This document shows, piece by piece, positions 1 to 8,956 of a stretch of 64,000 bases of DNA; the stretch's first letter is position 1, and every line of letters starts with the position of its first letter. The stretch is from Pontibacter kalidii. GTDB lineage: Bacteria > Bacteroidota > Bacteroidia > Cytophagales > Hymenobacteraceae. A model generated the notes under the pieces. That model did no database searches. It was not told the origin of the DNA and worked only from the letters and a program-made list of their open reading frames with translations. The position numbers were made by a program, and so were the translations under genes. The stretch lies in assembly GCF_026278245.1 (NCBI RefSeq), contig NZ_CP111079.1, forward strand, positions 1,676,501-1,740,500. Reading direction: 5' to 3'.

Positions 1-217
1 CACGTCTGTCGTTCGGGTCAATTGTTTCAATGGTTGGGATGCCGAAAGCGGCGGTTTTGCCAGTGCCTGTCTGGGCCTGGCCGATGATGTCTTTTCCTTC
101 TAAAACAACCGGGATTGCTTGTGTCTGGATGGGGGAGGCTTCTTCGAAACCCATGTCAGCGATAGCACGCTGCACTTCCGGCGAAAGCGGAAGCTCTTCA
201 AATCTGATTTTGTTCAT
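1..217 (-). CDS. DEAD-box RNA helicase, N-terminal part (cut by window edge)
   Basis: This is the first 72 codons of an ATP-dependent RNA helicase of the DEAD-box family (CshA/DeaD/RhlE-like), which remodels structured RNA during ribosome assembly, mRNA decay or cold stress. The protein begins [10 protein letters not shown]. It shows the upstream aromatic F6, the Q motif around SPIQTQ (Gln31), and the Walker A / motif I AQTGTGKT at about residues 48-55 followed by AAFGIP. The rest, including the DEAD box and C-terminal RecA lobe, lies beyond the window. The start is the ATG read on the minus strand at 217. The gene has a long AT-rich upstream region, as is common for cold-regulated helicases, but I see no proven regulatory element there. 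The family is certain; the exact subfamily cannot be decided. Confidence 0.93.
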   Translation of the reverse strand, partial: MNKIRFEELPLSPEVQRAIADMGFEEASPIQTQAIPVVLEGKDIIGQAQTGTGKTAAFGIPTIETIDPNDRR

Positions 218-875
218 CTAACTTTTTATAACTGATACTTCTGGAGGCAGCCTGCTAATCAACCATTCTCTGCACTTAAGAGAGCGACAAATAAAAAACA
301 ACTAAGTAGCCAACAGTGTAGTAACCAGTTATCTGTAAATCAGACTGTATCCAAATCAAGCTGCAAATGTACTTACTTTATCCGACAATTACTAATATAT
401 GCCGCAGTTTGCTATTATATATTAATTGCATCTCTCATCCAATCTTTTACCCTCAGAATCCGGCGATTTACTCAAAATTATAACGAAAATATGTATACTT
501 AAATTATTGTTCTATATTACAGCTTATTTTAAAATAAATATTAAATAAAGGCAACTATAGATTCCTCAACCCGTAAAATCGGTATATTGACTCGCAAAAT
601 AAGTATACTCACCACAGATTATACTTTACAATGAATTAATTTTACCCGGTCCGCGTAATATACTCACACAAGCCGAAAACTTTTAGTCATTTTAGCCAGC
701 TGAGTCTTTATGCTTACCACACGGAATTGCACTGATAGCACTAGAATTTTAATCATAAACACATCTACGAAGCTGTAACAATAGCTTTTTGACCACTTAT
801 GCTCTGTTTCAGAAGTTGTAAGTGAATAGTGGCAAAAAATATTAAAAATATCCCTAACCTCTTAAGCTTTACATT
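218..875. other. 658-bp AT-rich divergent intergenic region
   Basis: This is a gene-free spacer between the divergently transcribed helicase gene and the unknown gene starting at 876. It is far more AT-rich than the flanking genes and shows no coding frame I can support. It contains an 8-9 bp direct repeat TATACTCAC at 604-612 and 659-667, three copies of AAGTATA/TATACTT (near 493, 600 and 619), and a small hairpin near 267-281 (CTCT...AGAG). It presumably carries both promoters and the 5' leader of the helicase mRNA. No terminator, RNA gene or known riboswitch is recognisable. Confidence 0.6.
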
Positions 876-1412
876 ATGCTGCACTTCTCCAAAATTTCAA
901 CAAAAGGCAAGGATTTTAACCTCATCGCATCAGGCGCGCTGGCCTTTAAGATCCACAACAAGATCCTCAAGGACGAATCATTCCACAAGGGAGCTAAGAT
1001 CAGCCGCAACATGCTGCTGGGCAGTGCGCCTGCCAAGGCCCTGAATGCCGACCGCCGCAACGTGTTTTATGTGATCCTGTCGGATGTGGACCGCACGAAT
1101 GTAGAGCAGCTTTGTCAGCTGATTGCTCAAGAGCGCAAGAAAGGCAGCTACGCCGTTTGCCAGGTAATTCCACTCTACTATAACGAGCCGTCGTTTAAAG
1201 CCCTGAAAACCCTGCGCCAGAATTTTGATGAGGTGATCGAGCTGAATAAGTTTAACCTGGGCAACAGCAAGGCGCTGATGAGCTCTGAGCAGCAGCGTTG
1301 CCTCATCACCGACTATTCCCTCTCCATGGCCCGAATCATGTACCACGTATGCGTGAAAGACTTTGCGGCTGTTGCCACCGAATCAAAAGGCGAGCTGGTG
1401 TACGCCGGCTAA
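876..1412 (+). CDS. hypothetical protein, 178 aa
   Basis: I do not recognise this protein. It is 178 residues, rich in Lys/Arg in the N-terminal third, without signal peptide, membrane segment or cysteine motif, so it is probably cytoplasmic. The middle (roughly residues 60-115) reads as alternating beta/alpha structure: VFYVILSDVD, then a helix with LCQLIAQERKK, then YAVCQVIPLYY. The ATG at 876 is the first in frame, and no strong Shine-Dalgarno is visible, which is usual in Bacteroidota. A perfect terminator hairpin follows directly, so it is a single-gene unit between the helicase and addA. GC content and third-position use match the neighbours, so it looks native. No function is proposed. 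Confidence 0.75.
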   Translation: MLHFSKISTKGKDFNLIASGALAFKIHNKILKDESFHKGAKISRNMLLGSAPAKALNADRRNVFYVILSDVDRTNVEQLCQLIAQERKKGSYAVCQVIPLYYNEPSFKALKTLRQNFDEVIELNKFNLGNSKALMSSEQQRCLITDYSLSMARIMYHVCVKDFAAVATESKGELVYAG

Positions 1413-1435
1413 GCATAGCTTACTAAAGAAATCTG

Positions 1436-1470
1436 AAGGCCTCTACCCGGTTTCGGGTAGAGGCCTTTGT
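1436..1470 (+). terminator. intrinsic terminator after the 178-aa gene
   Basis: A perfect 14-bp inverted repeat (AAGGCCTCTACCCG with its complement) encloses a 4-nt loop and ends in a short T-rich tract. It lies 24 bp after the stop at 1412. Confidence 0.85.
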
Positions 1471-1581
1471 GTTTATCTTGTTGTAACGCATGTAGTTATA
1501 CTTTATTTGCTAATAATATTAGCTTCGCACTTGATTGTTGAGCCGGCAAAGTAGTATCTTTAAAGTATAGCTACCACTGCC

Positions 1582-4500
1582 ATGCCATCCGTTTTTAAGA
1601 TATACTCCTCCTCTGCCGGCTCCGGCAAAACCTATAACCTGACGAAGGAATACTTAAAACTGGCCCTGCATACGGCCGATCCGGATTATTACCGCGGCAT
1701 ACTGGCCATCACCTTTACCAACGACGCCGCCGCCGAGATGAAGGAGCGTATTCTGGCCGCCCTCCGCAACTTTAACGACGGAGGGCTTTCTGAGCGAGAG
1801 CAGGAAAAAAGTGAGAACCTGCTGCGCCAGATCACGGAAGAACTACAGGAGGAGTACCCGGAGGAGCAGTTTGACCTGGAGGAGGTACGCCGACGCGCTG
1901 CCCTGCTTTTCCGCCAGATACTCTACAACTACTCCGACTTCAGTGTGAGCACCATTGACAGCTTCGTAAACAAGATCGTGCAGGCTTTTACACGTGAGCT
2001 GAACATTCCGCAGAATTTTGAGGTGGACCTGGACTCGAACACCCTGCTGAGCACAGCCGTGTCGCTGCTGCTGGACAAGGTGACCGACTCGAAGGAAGAT
2101 TTGCTCTCGCAGACACTGGAGCAGTACGCGCTGGAGAAAGCCCGCGAAGGCAAAAGCTGGACCCTGCTGCCCGACGATCTGATGGACTTTGCCCGCAACC
2201 TCTTGAACGAGCAGGTGTATGAGGCCATTACCGATCTGCAGCAGCTTAGCCTGGAGGACTTTAAGGAAGTGCGCGAGCAGTTATACCTCGTGCAGCAGCA
2301 GGTGGCGGAAACGGTGCAGGAGGCGGCGCAGCAGGCCCTGCAGCTATTCGAAAAAGCCGACGTCTCCCCTACCGATCTCTACCAGGGTAACCGGGGCATC
2401 TGGTCGTACTTTAACACCTGGCTAAAAGCAGTAGACCTGAACTATGGCAACAACTATGCACGCCAGACGATTGAGGACGACAAGTGGTACGCCGGCAAAG
2501 CTTCCGCTTACGCCAAAGCACAAATCGAAAGTATAAAGCAGCCGCTCACCGATTTATACTTCCACATCGAAAGTATAAAGGCCCAGTATGCCGCCACCTT
2601 TACGCTGGTGCAGCAGGTGGTGCCGCACCTGTATAAAGTATCCTTGCTGAACGAGCTGGAGAAGTGCCTGCAGGAGATAAAGTTGGACAAGAACACAGTG
2701 CACATCTCCGAGTTTAACAAACGTATCATCGACATTGTGCTCAAAGAGCCGGTGCCCTTTATTTATGAACGCCTGGGCGAGAAGTACCGGCACATCCTGA
2801 TCGATGAGTTTCAGGACACCTCGGTGCTGCAGTGGAACAACCTGCTGCCGCTGGTAGACAACGCCCTGGCCTCGGGCCATTTCAGCATGGTGGTGGGCGA
2901 CGCCAAGCAGGCCATTTACCGCTGGCGCGGCGGTGAGATGGAGCAGATTCTGCATCTCTATAAAAATAACACGCGCCAGCTCTACGAGAACCGCCGCCAC
3001 GGTCCGCTCATCCGCGAGCGCTATGAATCGGTGGACCAGGCGCTGGAGCCGCGGAACTTGAGCGTAAACTACCGCAGCCGCTCCGAGATCATCGGCTTCA
3101 ACAACGAGCTTTTTACTTTCATCAGCCAGGGGCACCAGGAGTTTGGCATGTTCACGTCCATCTACGACAAAGACTTTACGCAACAGGTACCCACGAGCGA
3201 CAAGAGCGGCGGCCATATCCAGGTCATGTTCACCCATGATGATGACCTGAACTATACCTATGACCTGAACAGCTGCGGCCGCACCGAGAAGTACTACGAC
3301 GGTTATAAGCACAAAGAACTGCTGACCTATGATGAGAGTACGCTGAACATGGTGCTGCAGCTGGTGCAGCAGGCCATGGCCGAAGGTTATACCTTGAGAG
3401 ACATGGCCATCCTTTGCCGCACCAACAGCAAGAGTAAGCTGATTGCTAATTTCCTGAAGGAGCGCAAGTATGACATCATTTCCCAGGACTCGCTTTCGCT
3501 GCAGTTTGCCGAGGTCATCAACCTGATCATCGCCATGTTCCGGGTCTTCAACCGGCCCAACGATTCACTGGCTAAGTCAGAGGCCCTGTACCTGGTCTGC
3601 AAAGTATCGCTGGGTGTTATTCCGGATGTGGAGATGACCAAGACCGTTGCCGACATTGCCAATGACAAGGATAACCAGTCTTTCTTTGATCAGCTGCGCG
3701 TGTTCGGGTTTGATGTGCAGGAGCGCGAGACCGGCAACCTTTCTATCTATGAGCTTACGGAAAAACTGATCCGCATTTTTGATCTGCTGGGCAAGAACAA
3801 CGAGAGCGAGTACCTCTTCCGCTTCCTGGACCTGGTACTGGAGTATAGCCTCAAGCACAGCAATAACCTCAATAACTTTCTGGCTTACTGGGACGTGCAG
3901 AAGGAAAAGCTGAGCATCAACACGCCCAAAGACCGCAATGCCATCACCATTACCAGCATCCACAAGTCTAAGGGCCTGGCTTACCCGATCGTGATCATTC
4001 CGTTTGCCGACTGGAGCACAGAGCCCAAACGGGGATCGCTGATGTGGAGCCATTTGCCGGATGAGGTGAGTGTAACAGGTAAGTTGCGCAGCGTGGCAGT
4101 TAACATAAGTTCTAAACTGGAGAATACGATACTTACAAAACAGTATAGCACCGAGATTGAGAAAACATTCATCGAGAACCTGAACATGCTCTACGTGGCC
4201 CTGACGCGCCCCATCGACAGGCTGTACCTAATCGGCAATGCCAAGGACCTGCTGGAGGAGCGCAAGGCACCGAAGCTGGACGGGCAGGCTAGGAACGTAA
4301 GCCACTTACTGTACCGCTTCCTGGTGCACAAAGAGCTATGGGAATTCGGAAAGTTATGCTATCAACTCTCGCAGGGCAAACCGCAGCGTATACAGCACCG
4401 CCAGGGTGATGAAAAATCATACTTCCTCGACCACCTGACCTCTGCCGACTGGGAGCAGCGTCTGAAGATAAAACAGCACGCCAACAACGTGTTCGATTTT

Positions 4501-4974
4501 GAGACGCAGACCGTGCAGCGCCAGCAGAACCGCAAACTGCACTACGCCCTGGCCCGCATCGCCTTTGCACCCGAGTTGGACAAGGTGCTGCGGCAAATGG
4601 TGTACGAAGGCATCATCAGCGAGCGCGAGAAGCCGGAGCTAAAGCAGAAACTGACGCAGGTGCTAAACCACCCGAAGCTGAGCCGGTACTTTACCCACCA
4701 GGTGGTGGTGGAGCATGAGAAAGAGGTGCTGGACGCCCGCGCCTACCTCTACAAACCTGACCGCATCGTTTTCGACGGCGAGGCCGTGGTATTGATTGAG
4801 TTTAAAACGCCACCGCCAGAGCCGGAGCACAAGTATAAACTGGATCATTACGCCGTGCGCTTCCGCCAGTTGGGGTATCAACAGGTAAAATGCGTACTTT
4901 ATTACTTCGAAACCGAGCAGGTGTTGGAGTGGCAGTACGGCGGCAAAAAGGCAGAGCAACTGGGGTTGTTTTAA
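1582..4974 (+). CDS. addA: UvrD/Rep-family helicase-nuclease, AddA-like
   Basis: This is the helicase-nuclease subunit of an AddAB-type double-strand-break processing enzyme that resects ends for RecA loading. The 1130-residue protein carries Walker A AGSGKT at residues 12-17, the superfamily 1 motif FTNDAAAEMKER at about 50, motif II LIDEFQDT at about 405-412, motif III GDAKQAIYRWRGG, and motif VI MLYVALTRP near 870. The C-terminal PD-(D/E)xK nuclease core is visible at about 1058-1078 (PDRIVFDG...LIEFKT). Length and domain order fit AddA in Bacteroidota. The start at 1582 begins directly with the beta strand leading to Walker A. addB lies 1 kb downstream, separated by two unrelated small genes. 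Three AAGTATA motifs fall in 50 bp (2529-2577) of this gene. The family call is firm. Confidence 0.93.
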   Translation: MPSVFKIYSSSAGSGKTYNLTKEYLKLALHTADPDYYRGILAITFTNDAAAEMKERILAALRNFNDGGLSEREQEKSENLLRQITEELQEEYPEEQFDLEEVRRRAALLFRQILYNYSDFSVSTIDSFVNKIVQAFTRELNIPQNFEVDLDSNTLLSTAVSLLLDKVTDSKEDLLSQTLEQYALEKAREGKSWTLLPDDLMDFARNLLNEQVYEAITDLQQLSLEDFKEVREQLYLVQQQVAETVQEAAQQALQLFEKADVSPTDLYQGNRGIWSYFNTWLKAVDLNYGNNYARQTIEDDKWYAGKASAYAKAQIESIKQPLTDLYFHIESIKAQYAATFTLVQQVVPHLYKVSLLNELEKCLQEIKLDKNTVHISEFNKRIIDIVLKEPVPFIYERLGEKYRHILIDEFQDTSVLQWNNLLPLVDNALASGHFSMVVGDAKQAIYRWRGGEMEQILHLYKNNTRQLYENRRHGPLIRERYESVDQALEPRNLSVNYRSRSEIIGFNNELFTFISQGHQEFGMFTSIYDKDFTQQVPTSDKSGGHIQVMFTHDDDLNYTYDLNSCGRTEKYYDGYKHKELLTYDESTLNMVLQLVQQAMAEGYTLRDMAILCRTNSKSKLIANFLKERKYDIISQDSLSLQFAEVINLIIAMFRVFNRPNDSLAKSEALYLVCKVSLGVIPDVEMTKTVADIANDKDNQSFFDQLRVFGFDVQERETGNLSIYELTEKLIRIFDLLGKNNESEYLFRFLDLVLEYSLKHSNNLNNFLAYWDVQKEKLSINTPKDRNAITITSIHKSKGLAYPIVIIPFADWSTEPKRGSLMWSHLPDEVSVTGKLRSVAVNISSKLENTILTKQYSTEIEKTFIENLNMLYVALTRPIDRLYLIGNAKDLLEERKAPKLDGQARNVSHLLYRFLVHKELWEFGKLCYQLSQGKPQRIQHRQGDEKSYFLDHLTSADWEQRLKIKQHANNVFDFETQTVQRQQNRKLHYALARIAFAPELDKVLRQMVYEGIISEREKPELKQKLTQVLNHPKLSRYFTHQVVVEHEKEVLDARAYLYKPDRIVFDGEAVVLIEFKTPPPEPEHKYKLDHYAVRFRQLGYQQVKCVLYYFETEQVLEWQYGGKKAEQLGLF

Positions 4975-4984
4975 CCCCGCCGCG

Positions 4985-5096
4985 TCCCTCCCCTAAAACA
5001 GGGAAGGGTGAGATAAGTAGCAGTGTAAGTTTAAAAGTATAAATCACATATAAAACCAGCATACCCCTCCTGTTCTTAGGAGGGAGCAAGGGGAGG
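4985..5096. repeat. C-rich/G-rich intergenic hairpin repeats
   Basis: The spacer after addA holds two imperfect hairpins. One is CCTCCCC...GGGAAGGG at about 4986-5008; the other is CCCCTCCTGTTCTTAGGAGGG followed by GGGGAGG at about 5063-5096. The core CTCCTGTTCTTAGGAG is closely similar to one at 33361-33381, so this is a dispersed repeat family. The second copy ends in a GGAGG placed 5-7 nt before the next start codon, so the repeat may supply the ribosome binding site of the VOC gene. Confidence 0.65.
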
Positions 5097-5101
5097 AAAT
5101 C

Positions 5102-5536
5102 ATGGAACAACGATTAACATTGATCACTTTAGGGGTAAAGAACCTGCAGCGGTCCAGAGAATTTTATCAAAACGTGTTTGGCTGGCAGCCAAACGAAACG
5201 GACTCTGAAAGTATAGTTTTCTTTCAGTTGAACGGCCTACAGCTGGCCCTCTTCCCGCAGGAATCGTTGGCCGATGATGCGGGGGTTTCTTCGGAAGGAA
5301 GTGGCTTTAAGAAATTCTCCTTGGCTTATAATGTGCGCTCGGAGCAGGAGGTAGACGAGTTGGTGGCGCAGCTGGAACAGAATGGCGCTACCGTGGTAAA
5401 GCGCCCGGAGAAAGTTTTCTGGGGCGGCTACAGCAGCTACATTTCCGATCCGGATGATAACCTGTGGGAGATCGCTTACAACCCGTTTTTGCTCCCCGAT
5501 GAGCCAAAAGGGCAAAGGCATACTTCTATACATTAG
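5102..5536 (+). CDS. VOC family protein (glyoxalase/bleomycin-resistance fold)
   Basis: This is a single-domain vicinal-oxygen-chelate protein of 144 residues. It begins with the typical strand-helix TLGVKNLQRSREFYQNVFGW, has the central helix EQEVDELVAQLEQNGATVVK, and ends with the signature YISDPDDNLWEIAYNP, whose Glu is the usual metal ligand. The first-strand His of metal-dependent glyoxalases is not present, so the substrate cannot be inferred and catalysis by a metal is uncertain. The ATG at 5102 is preceded by GGAGG, a better Shine-Dalgarno than most genes here. It sits between addA and addB but has no evident link to recombination. Soluble and cytoplasmic. Confidence 0.85.
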   Translation: MEQRLTLITLGVKNLQRSREFYQNVFGWQPNETDSESIVFFQLNGLQLALFPQESLADDAGVSSEGSGFKKFSLAYNVRSEQEVDELVAQLEQNGATVVKRPEKVFWGGYSSYISDPDDNLWEIAYNPFLLPDEPKGQRHTSIH

Positions 5537-5548
5537 GTCTGGGTATGT

Positions 5549-5842
5549 ATGCAGAAGTTAATCAGAGTCGGATGGGTCGTCGCTGCTTTGCTGGTCGGGG
5601 TAAATCTAATACTTGATAAGGTATATATTACCACTGGCCCTTCAGTTGTAATCTTAGCTGTGGATACTTTTGTACAGCTACTGATGCTACTAGCCCTAGG
5701 GAGCATCCTTGCTGCACTTGTAGCTGCTATACCTTTTAGAGGCAGAGGCTACAGTGGCCGGTATAAAGTTATGCTGCCTTATGCAGTAGCACTTACAGCT
5801 GGTCTGATGAATGTAATGATGCTCATCCTGATTAATCCGTAA
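5549..5842 (+). CDS. small integral membrane protein, unknown function
   Basis: This 97-residue protein is predicted to span the inner membrane about three times: residues ~7-23 (VGWVVAALLVGVNLI), ~33-60 (VVILAVDTFVQLLMLLALG...), and ~77-95 (YAVALTAGLMNVMMLILI). A basic loop RGRGYSGRYK precedes the last helix. I recognise no family with certainty. The start at 5549 lies 12 bp after the VOC stop, so the two are likely co-transcribed. It is a small hypothetical gene, but composition and the regular hydrophobic pattern support it being real. Confidence 0.7.
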   Translation: MQKLIRVGWVVAALLVGVNLILDKVYITTGPSVVILAVDTFVQLLMLLALGSILAALVAAIPFRGRGYSGRYKVMLPYAVALTAGLMNVMMLILINP

Positions 5843-5852
5843 TATCTTACTT

Positions 5853-5928
5853 CTGTCATCCTGAAAGGATCTTGTTAGCGAGTCGCCAAAATTTTAGCCC
5901 TCCGAACCACGATTCTTCCAGAATGACA
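5853..5928. repeat. TGTCATYCTG-type inverted-repeat element
   Basis: The left end TGTCATCCTGAA (from 5854) is the near-complement of the right end TTCCAGAATGACA (5916-5928), giving an imperfect hairpin with about 50 nt between. A second element with the same TGTCATC ends is at 33234-33339. It looks like a short non-autonomous dispersed repeat of the kind common in Cytophagales spacers. It is directly followed by an octamer repeat (ACTCATTC, 5944-5959) just before addB. Confidence 0.6.
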
Positions 5929-5937
5929 AAAAGGTAA

Positions 5938-5960
5938 ATTCACTCATTCACTCATTCAAC
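5938..5960. repeat. tandem ACTCATTC repeat
   Basis: The words CACTCATTCACTCATTCAAC lie in the 30 bp before the addB start. The same sequence family, read on the other strand as GAATGAGTGAATGAG, occurs at 53790-53815 and at both ends of the 61757-61928 element. Confidence 0.6.
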
Positions 5961-5969
5961 ATCTCCCCC

Positions 5970-8879
5970 GTGCAAACCTTTCTGGAGCTAACGGCCAAAT
6001 ACGTTTACGAGAAGTATAAAGAGGACATCAGCGAGCTGTGCGTGGTGCTGCCATCCAGGCGAGCGAGCTTCTTCTTTAAAACCGCGCTGGCGCAGGCAGC
6101 GCCCGAGCCGATCTGGTCGCCGGAGGTGTATGCCATGGAGGATTTTATCCGCAGCCTCTCCAAAACCGAGGTGCTGGAGCCGATAAACCTGCAGCTGGAG
6201 CTGTTCGACCTCATGCGTGAGCAGGACCCCAAGCTCGACTTCGACAATTTCGTGACCTGGGCCGGTACCCTGCTGGAGGACTTCAGCCGGATAGACCAGA
6301 ACCTGGTGGACACGAAGAAGCTGTTTGAGTACTTGGGCGAGGCGAAGGCGCTGGAGCGCTGGGACCCCAAGTTCCTGGGCAAGGAGCTCTCCCCTACCCT
6401 CAAAAAGTATTTCAGCCTCTGGGACAACATCGAGAAAACTTACCATAAGCTGCAGGAGCGGCTGCTGGCCAATAAACAGGCCTATACGGGTATGGCCTTC
6501 CGGAAAGTGGCCAGGAGTATAGAAAGTATAGCCAAAGACAGCGCGTGCCGGCAGTATATCTTCATCGGCCTTAACAGCCTGACCCACTCCGAGGAAAAAA
6601 TCATCCGTACCCTGCTCAAGCACGAGAAGGCAGAGGTGCTGTTTGATACCGACGATTTCTATATGGATGAGCAGGGCCTGAGCAACCGGGCTGGTAGCTT
6701 TCTGCGCAAGTATAAAAGCACCTGGAATTTACCGGAGTGGCGCTGGCAGCAGAACCTGCTGCTGACGGATGAAAAGGAAATCAACGTGATCGGTGTGGCC
6801 AATGCCAGCATGCAGGGCAAACTGGCCGGGCAGCTGCTGCAGGAGATACGCGAGCAGAATCCCCATGCCCAGACCGCCATCGTGCTGCCCGACGAAACGC
6901 TGCTGCTGCCCGTGCTGCACTCCATTCCGGAAGATGTGCCGACTTATAACGTCACCATGGGCCTCAGCTTTCGGGGCACACCACTGTTCAACCTCATCGA
7001 TTTGCTTTTTGAAGTGCACCTGACGGGCGTCACGCAGCTGCAAAGCTCGGGCTACAAAGTATACCAGTACCACCACCTGAGCGTAACCAAACTGCTCACC
7101 CACCCTTTCATCCGACGGTATGAGCTATACTTGAACGATGATCCGGAGCAGGCCCCATTCCACGGCATGATCCAGCAGGTGCTCGATAAGATGGTGCAGG
7201 AGAATAAGGTGCTCATTACAGCGCAGGAGCTCATTGACCTGAGCCAGCACCACCCGCTTTTTGAGACGCTCTTCCGTACCTGGCGCGATTGCGACGACAT
7301 CATCGTGGCCCTGTATGAACTGATCGAGTTGCTGCGCCAGGTGTACACGCATGGCCGCAACAGCATCGAGACGGAGTACCTGTACATCTTTTATACTATA
7401 GTTAAGCGCCTGGACACGATCTTCGACTGCCGCGAGCACAAGATTTCGGTGCGCAGCTTCCGCAAGTTTCTCTACGAGCTGATCGGGCAAACGCGCCTGC
7501 CCTTTAGCGGGGAACCGATTTCGGAAGTGCAAATCATGGGTATGCTGGAGACACGTGCGCTGGATTTTGAAAACCTGATCATCCTATCGGTGAACGAGAA
7601 TGTGCTGCCGGCACCCAAGCGGCAGGAAAGCCTGATGCCGTATGATGTGCTGCGCGAATTTGGCCTGCCTACTTACTCCGAAACAGAGGGAGCCATGGCC
7701 TATAACTTCTACCGCCTGCTGCAGCGCGCCAAAAAGATAAACCTGCTCTATGTGCTGCCCTCCGATACCTACGGCTCCGGCGAGAAAAGCCGCTTTATAC
7801 TGCAGCTGCAAAACGACCTGGCCCTGCGCAACCCGAAGATAAAATTCCGCGACATGATTGCGGCGGTGGAGCAGCAGGAAACCCGCAAGTATGAGGAGGA
7901 TATCGTGGTGCCGAAATCGCCGGAAACCATTGCCCAACTGCGGCAGGAACTGGAGCGTGGCCTCTACCCTTCGCACCTGAACATGTACATCAACTGTTCG
8001 CTGCAGTACTATTTTACCCGCATCGCCAAAATGCAGGAGGTGGATGAGGTGGAGGAACAGCTGGGCGCCGATCAGTTTGGTACGATTGTGCACCAGGTGC
8101 TGGAAGATTTCTTCCGTCCGCATGCGCAGAGCGGCGAGCCTATACTTGCCGGGCATGTGGAGCAGATGCTGCAGGCGTTGCCCGAGAAGGTGAAGCGCGA
8201 GTTCAGCAAAGTAACGCTGGGTGCCAAGCCCGAGCGCGGCATGAATTACCTGCTTTATAAAGTGGCCGTGGAGGTGCTGGAGAAATATCTGCTGAAACTC
8301 AAAGATTCGGAGGAACTGCCGCTGTACGTGCTGCGCCTGGAGGAAACGCTGGCTACCATACTTCCGGTGCAGGTAGGCGAAGAGGTGGTGAACGTGCGCA
8401 TCGCCGGCAAAGCCGACCGTATTGACCTGACCGGCCACGAGCTGCGCGTAGTCGACTATAAGACTGGGAAAGTGGAGCAAAACCAGCTGAAGGTAAAGCC
8501 AGAGGATGTGGCGCTGCATTTCCTTACGGACCAGAAGTATGGCAAGGCGCGGCAGCTATGGCTGTATGAGTACGTGCTGAAACGGGTGCTGGAGGAGCAG
8601 CCGCAAACCATACTTCGCAATGCCGCGCATATCTCTCCACAAAGTATAAACCCGAAATCCGGCATCCTCTCCTTCCGCAATCTGGAGCCGGGTGTGCTCT
8701 CATCGGAGTTTAACTTTATGGAAGAAGACGGTGCCACGCCGAAGAATTTTGTAGAGGCTTCGGAGGAACTGCTGGGAGATTTCGTGCGCCGCATGCTCGA
8801 CCCAGAGGAACCAATCCAGAAAACAAAAGACCTGGATGTGTGCCAGTGGTGCGCGTATAGAGGGATTTGTGCGAGGTAA
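5970..8879 (+). CDS. addB: PD-(D/E)xK nuclease / helicase-like partner, AddB-like
   Basis: This is the second subunit of the AddAB-type helicase-nuclease, 969 residues starting from a GTG at 5970. The N-terminal part resembles a degenerate UvrD helicase (VVLPSRRASFFFK at about 27-39, then GLNSLTHSEEKII near 200). The C-terminal nuclease shows ADRIDLTG...VVDYKTGK at about 812-832. Four cysteines typical of the AddB 4Fe-4S staple are present: Cys676 (INCSLQYYF) and Cys958, Cys961 and Cys967 in the C-terminal CQWCAYRGICAR. Cofactor and length agree with AddB of Bacteroidota. In most genomes addA and addB adjoin; here about 1 kb with two genes and repeats lies between them. Confidence 0.92.
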   Translation: MQTFLELTAKYVYEKYKEDISELCVVLPSRRASFFFKTALAQAAPEPIWSPEVYAMEDFIRSLSKTEVLEPINLQLELFDLMREQDPKLDFDNFVTWAGTLLEDFSRIDQNLVDTKKLFEYLGEAKALERWDPKFLGKELSPTLKKYFSLWDNIEKTYHKLQERLLANKQAYTGMAFRKVARSIESIAKDSACRQYIFIGLNSLTHSEEKIIRTLLKHEKAEVLFDTDDFYMDEQGLSNRAGSFLRKYKSTWNLPEWRWQQNLLLTDEKEINVIGVANASMQGKLAGQLLQEIREQNPHAQTAIVLPDETLLLPVLHSIPEDVPTYNVTMGLSFRGTPLFNLIDLLFEVHLTGVTQLQSSGYKVYQYHHLSVTKLLTHPFIRRYELYLNDDPEQAPFHGMIQQVLDKMVQENKVLITAQELIDLSQHHPLFETLFRTWRDCDDIIVALYELIELLRQVYTHGRNSIETEYLYIFYTIVKRLDTIFDCREHKISVRSFRKFLYELIGQTRLPFSGEPISEVQIMGMLETRALDFENLIILSVNENVLPAPKRQESLMPYDVLREFGLPTYSETEGAMAYNFYRLLQRAKKINLLYVLPSDTYGSGEKSRFILQLQNDLALRNPKIKFRDMIAAVEQQETRKYEEDIVVPKSPETIAQLRQELERGLYPSHLNMYINCSLQYYFTRIAKMQEVDEVEEQLGADQFGTIVHQVLEDFFRPHAQSGEPILAGHVEQMLQALPEKVKREFSKVTLGAKPERGMNYLLYKVAVEVLEKYLLKLKDSEELPLYVLRLEETLATILPVQVGEEVVNVRIAGKADRIDLTGHELRVVDYKTGKVEQNQLKVKPEDVALHFLTDQKYGKARQLWLYEYVLKRVLEEQPQTILRNAAHISPQSINPKSGILSFRNLEPGVLSSEFNFMEEDGATPKNFVEASEELLGDFVRRMLDPEEPIQKTKDLDVCQWCAYRGICAR

Positions 8880-8956
8880 CGAAGTATAGAATCTTAAGGC
8901 AACACGAAGCTTGGTAAAGCTAGGCTTATCTTGTTGTAGTAATAACAATCCTCTGT

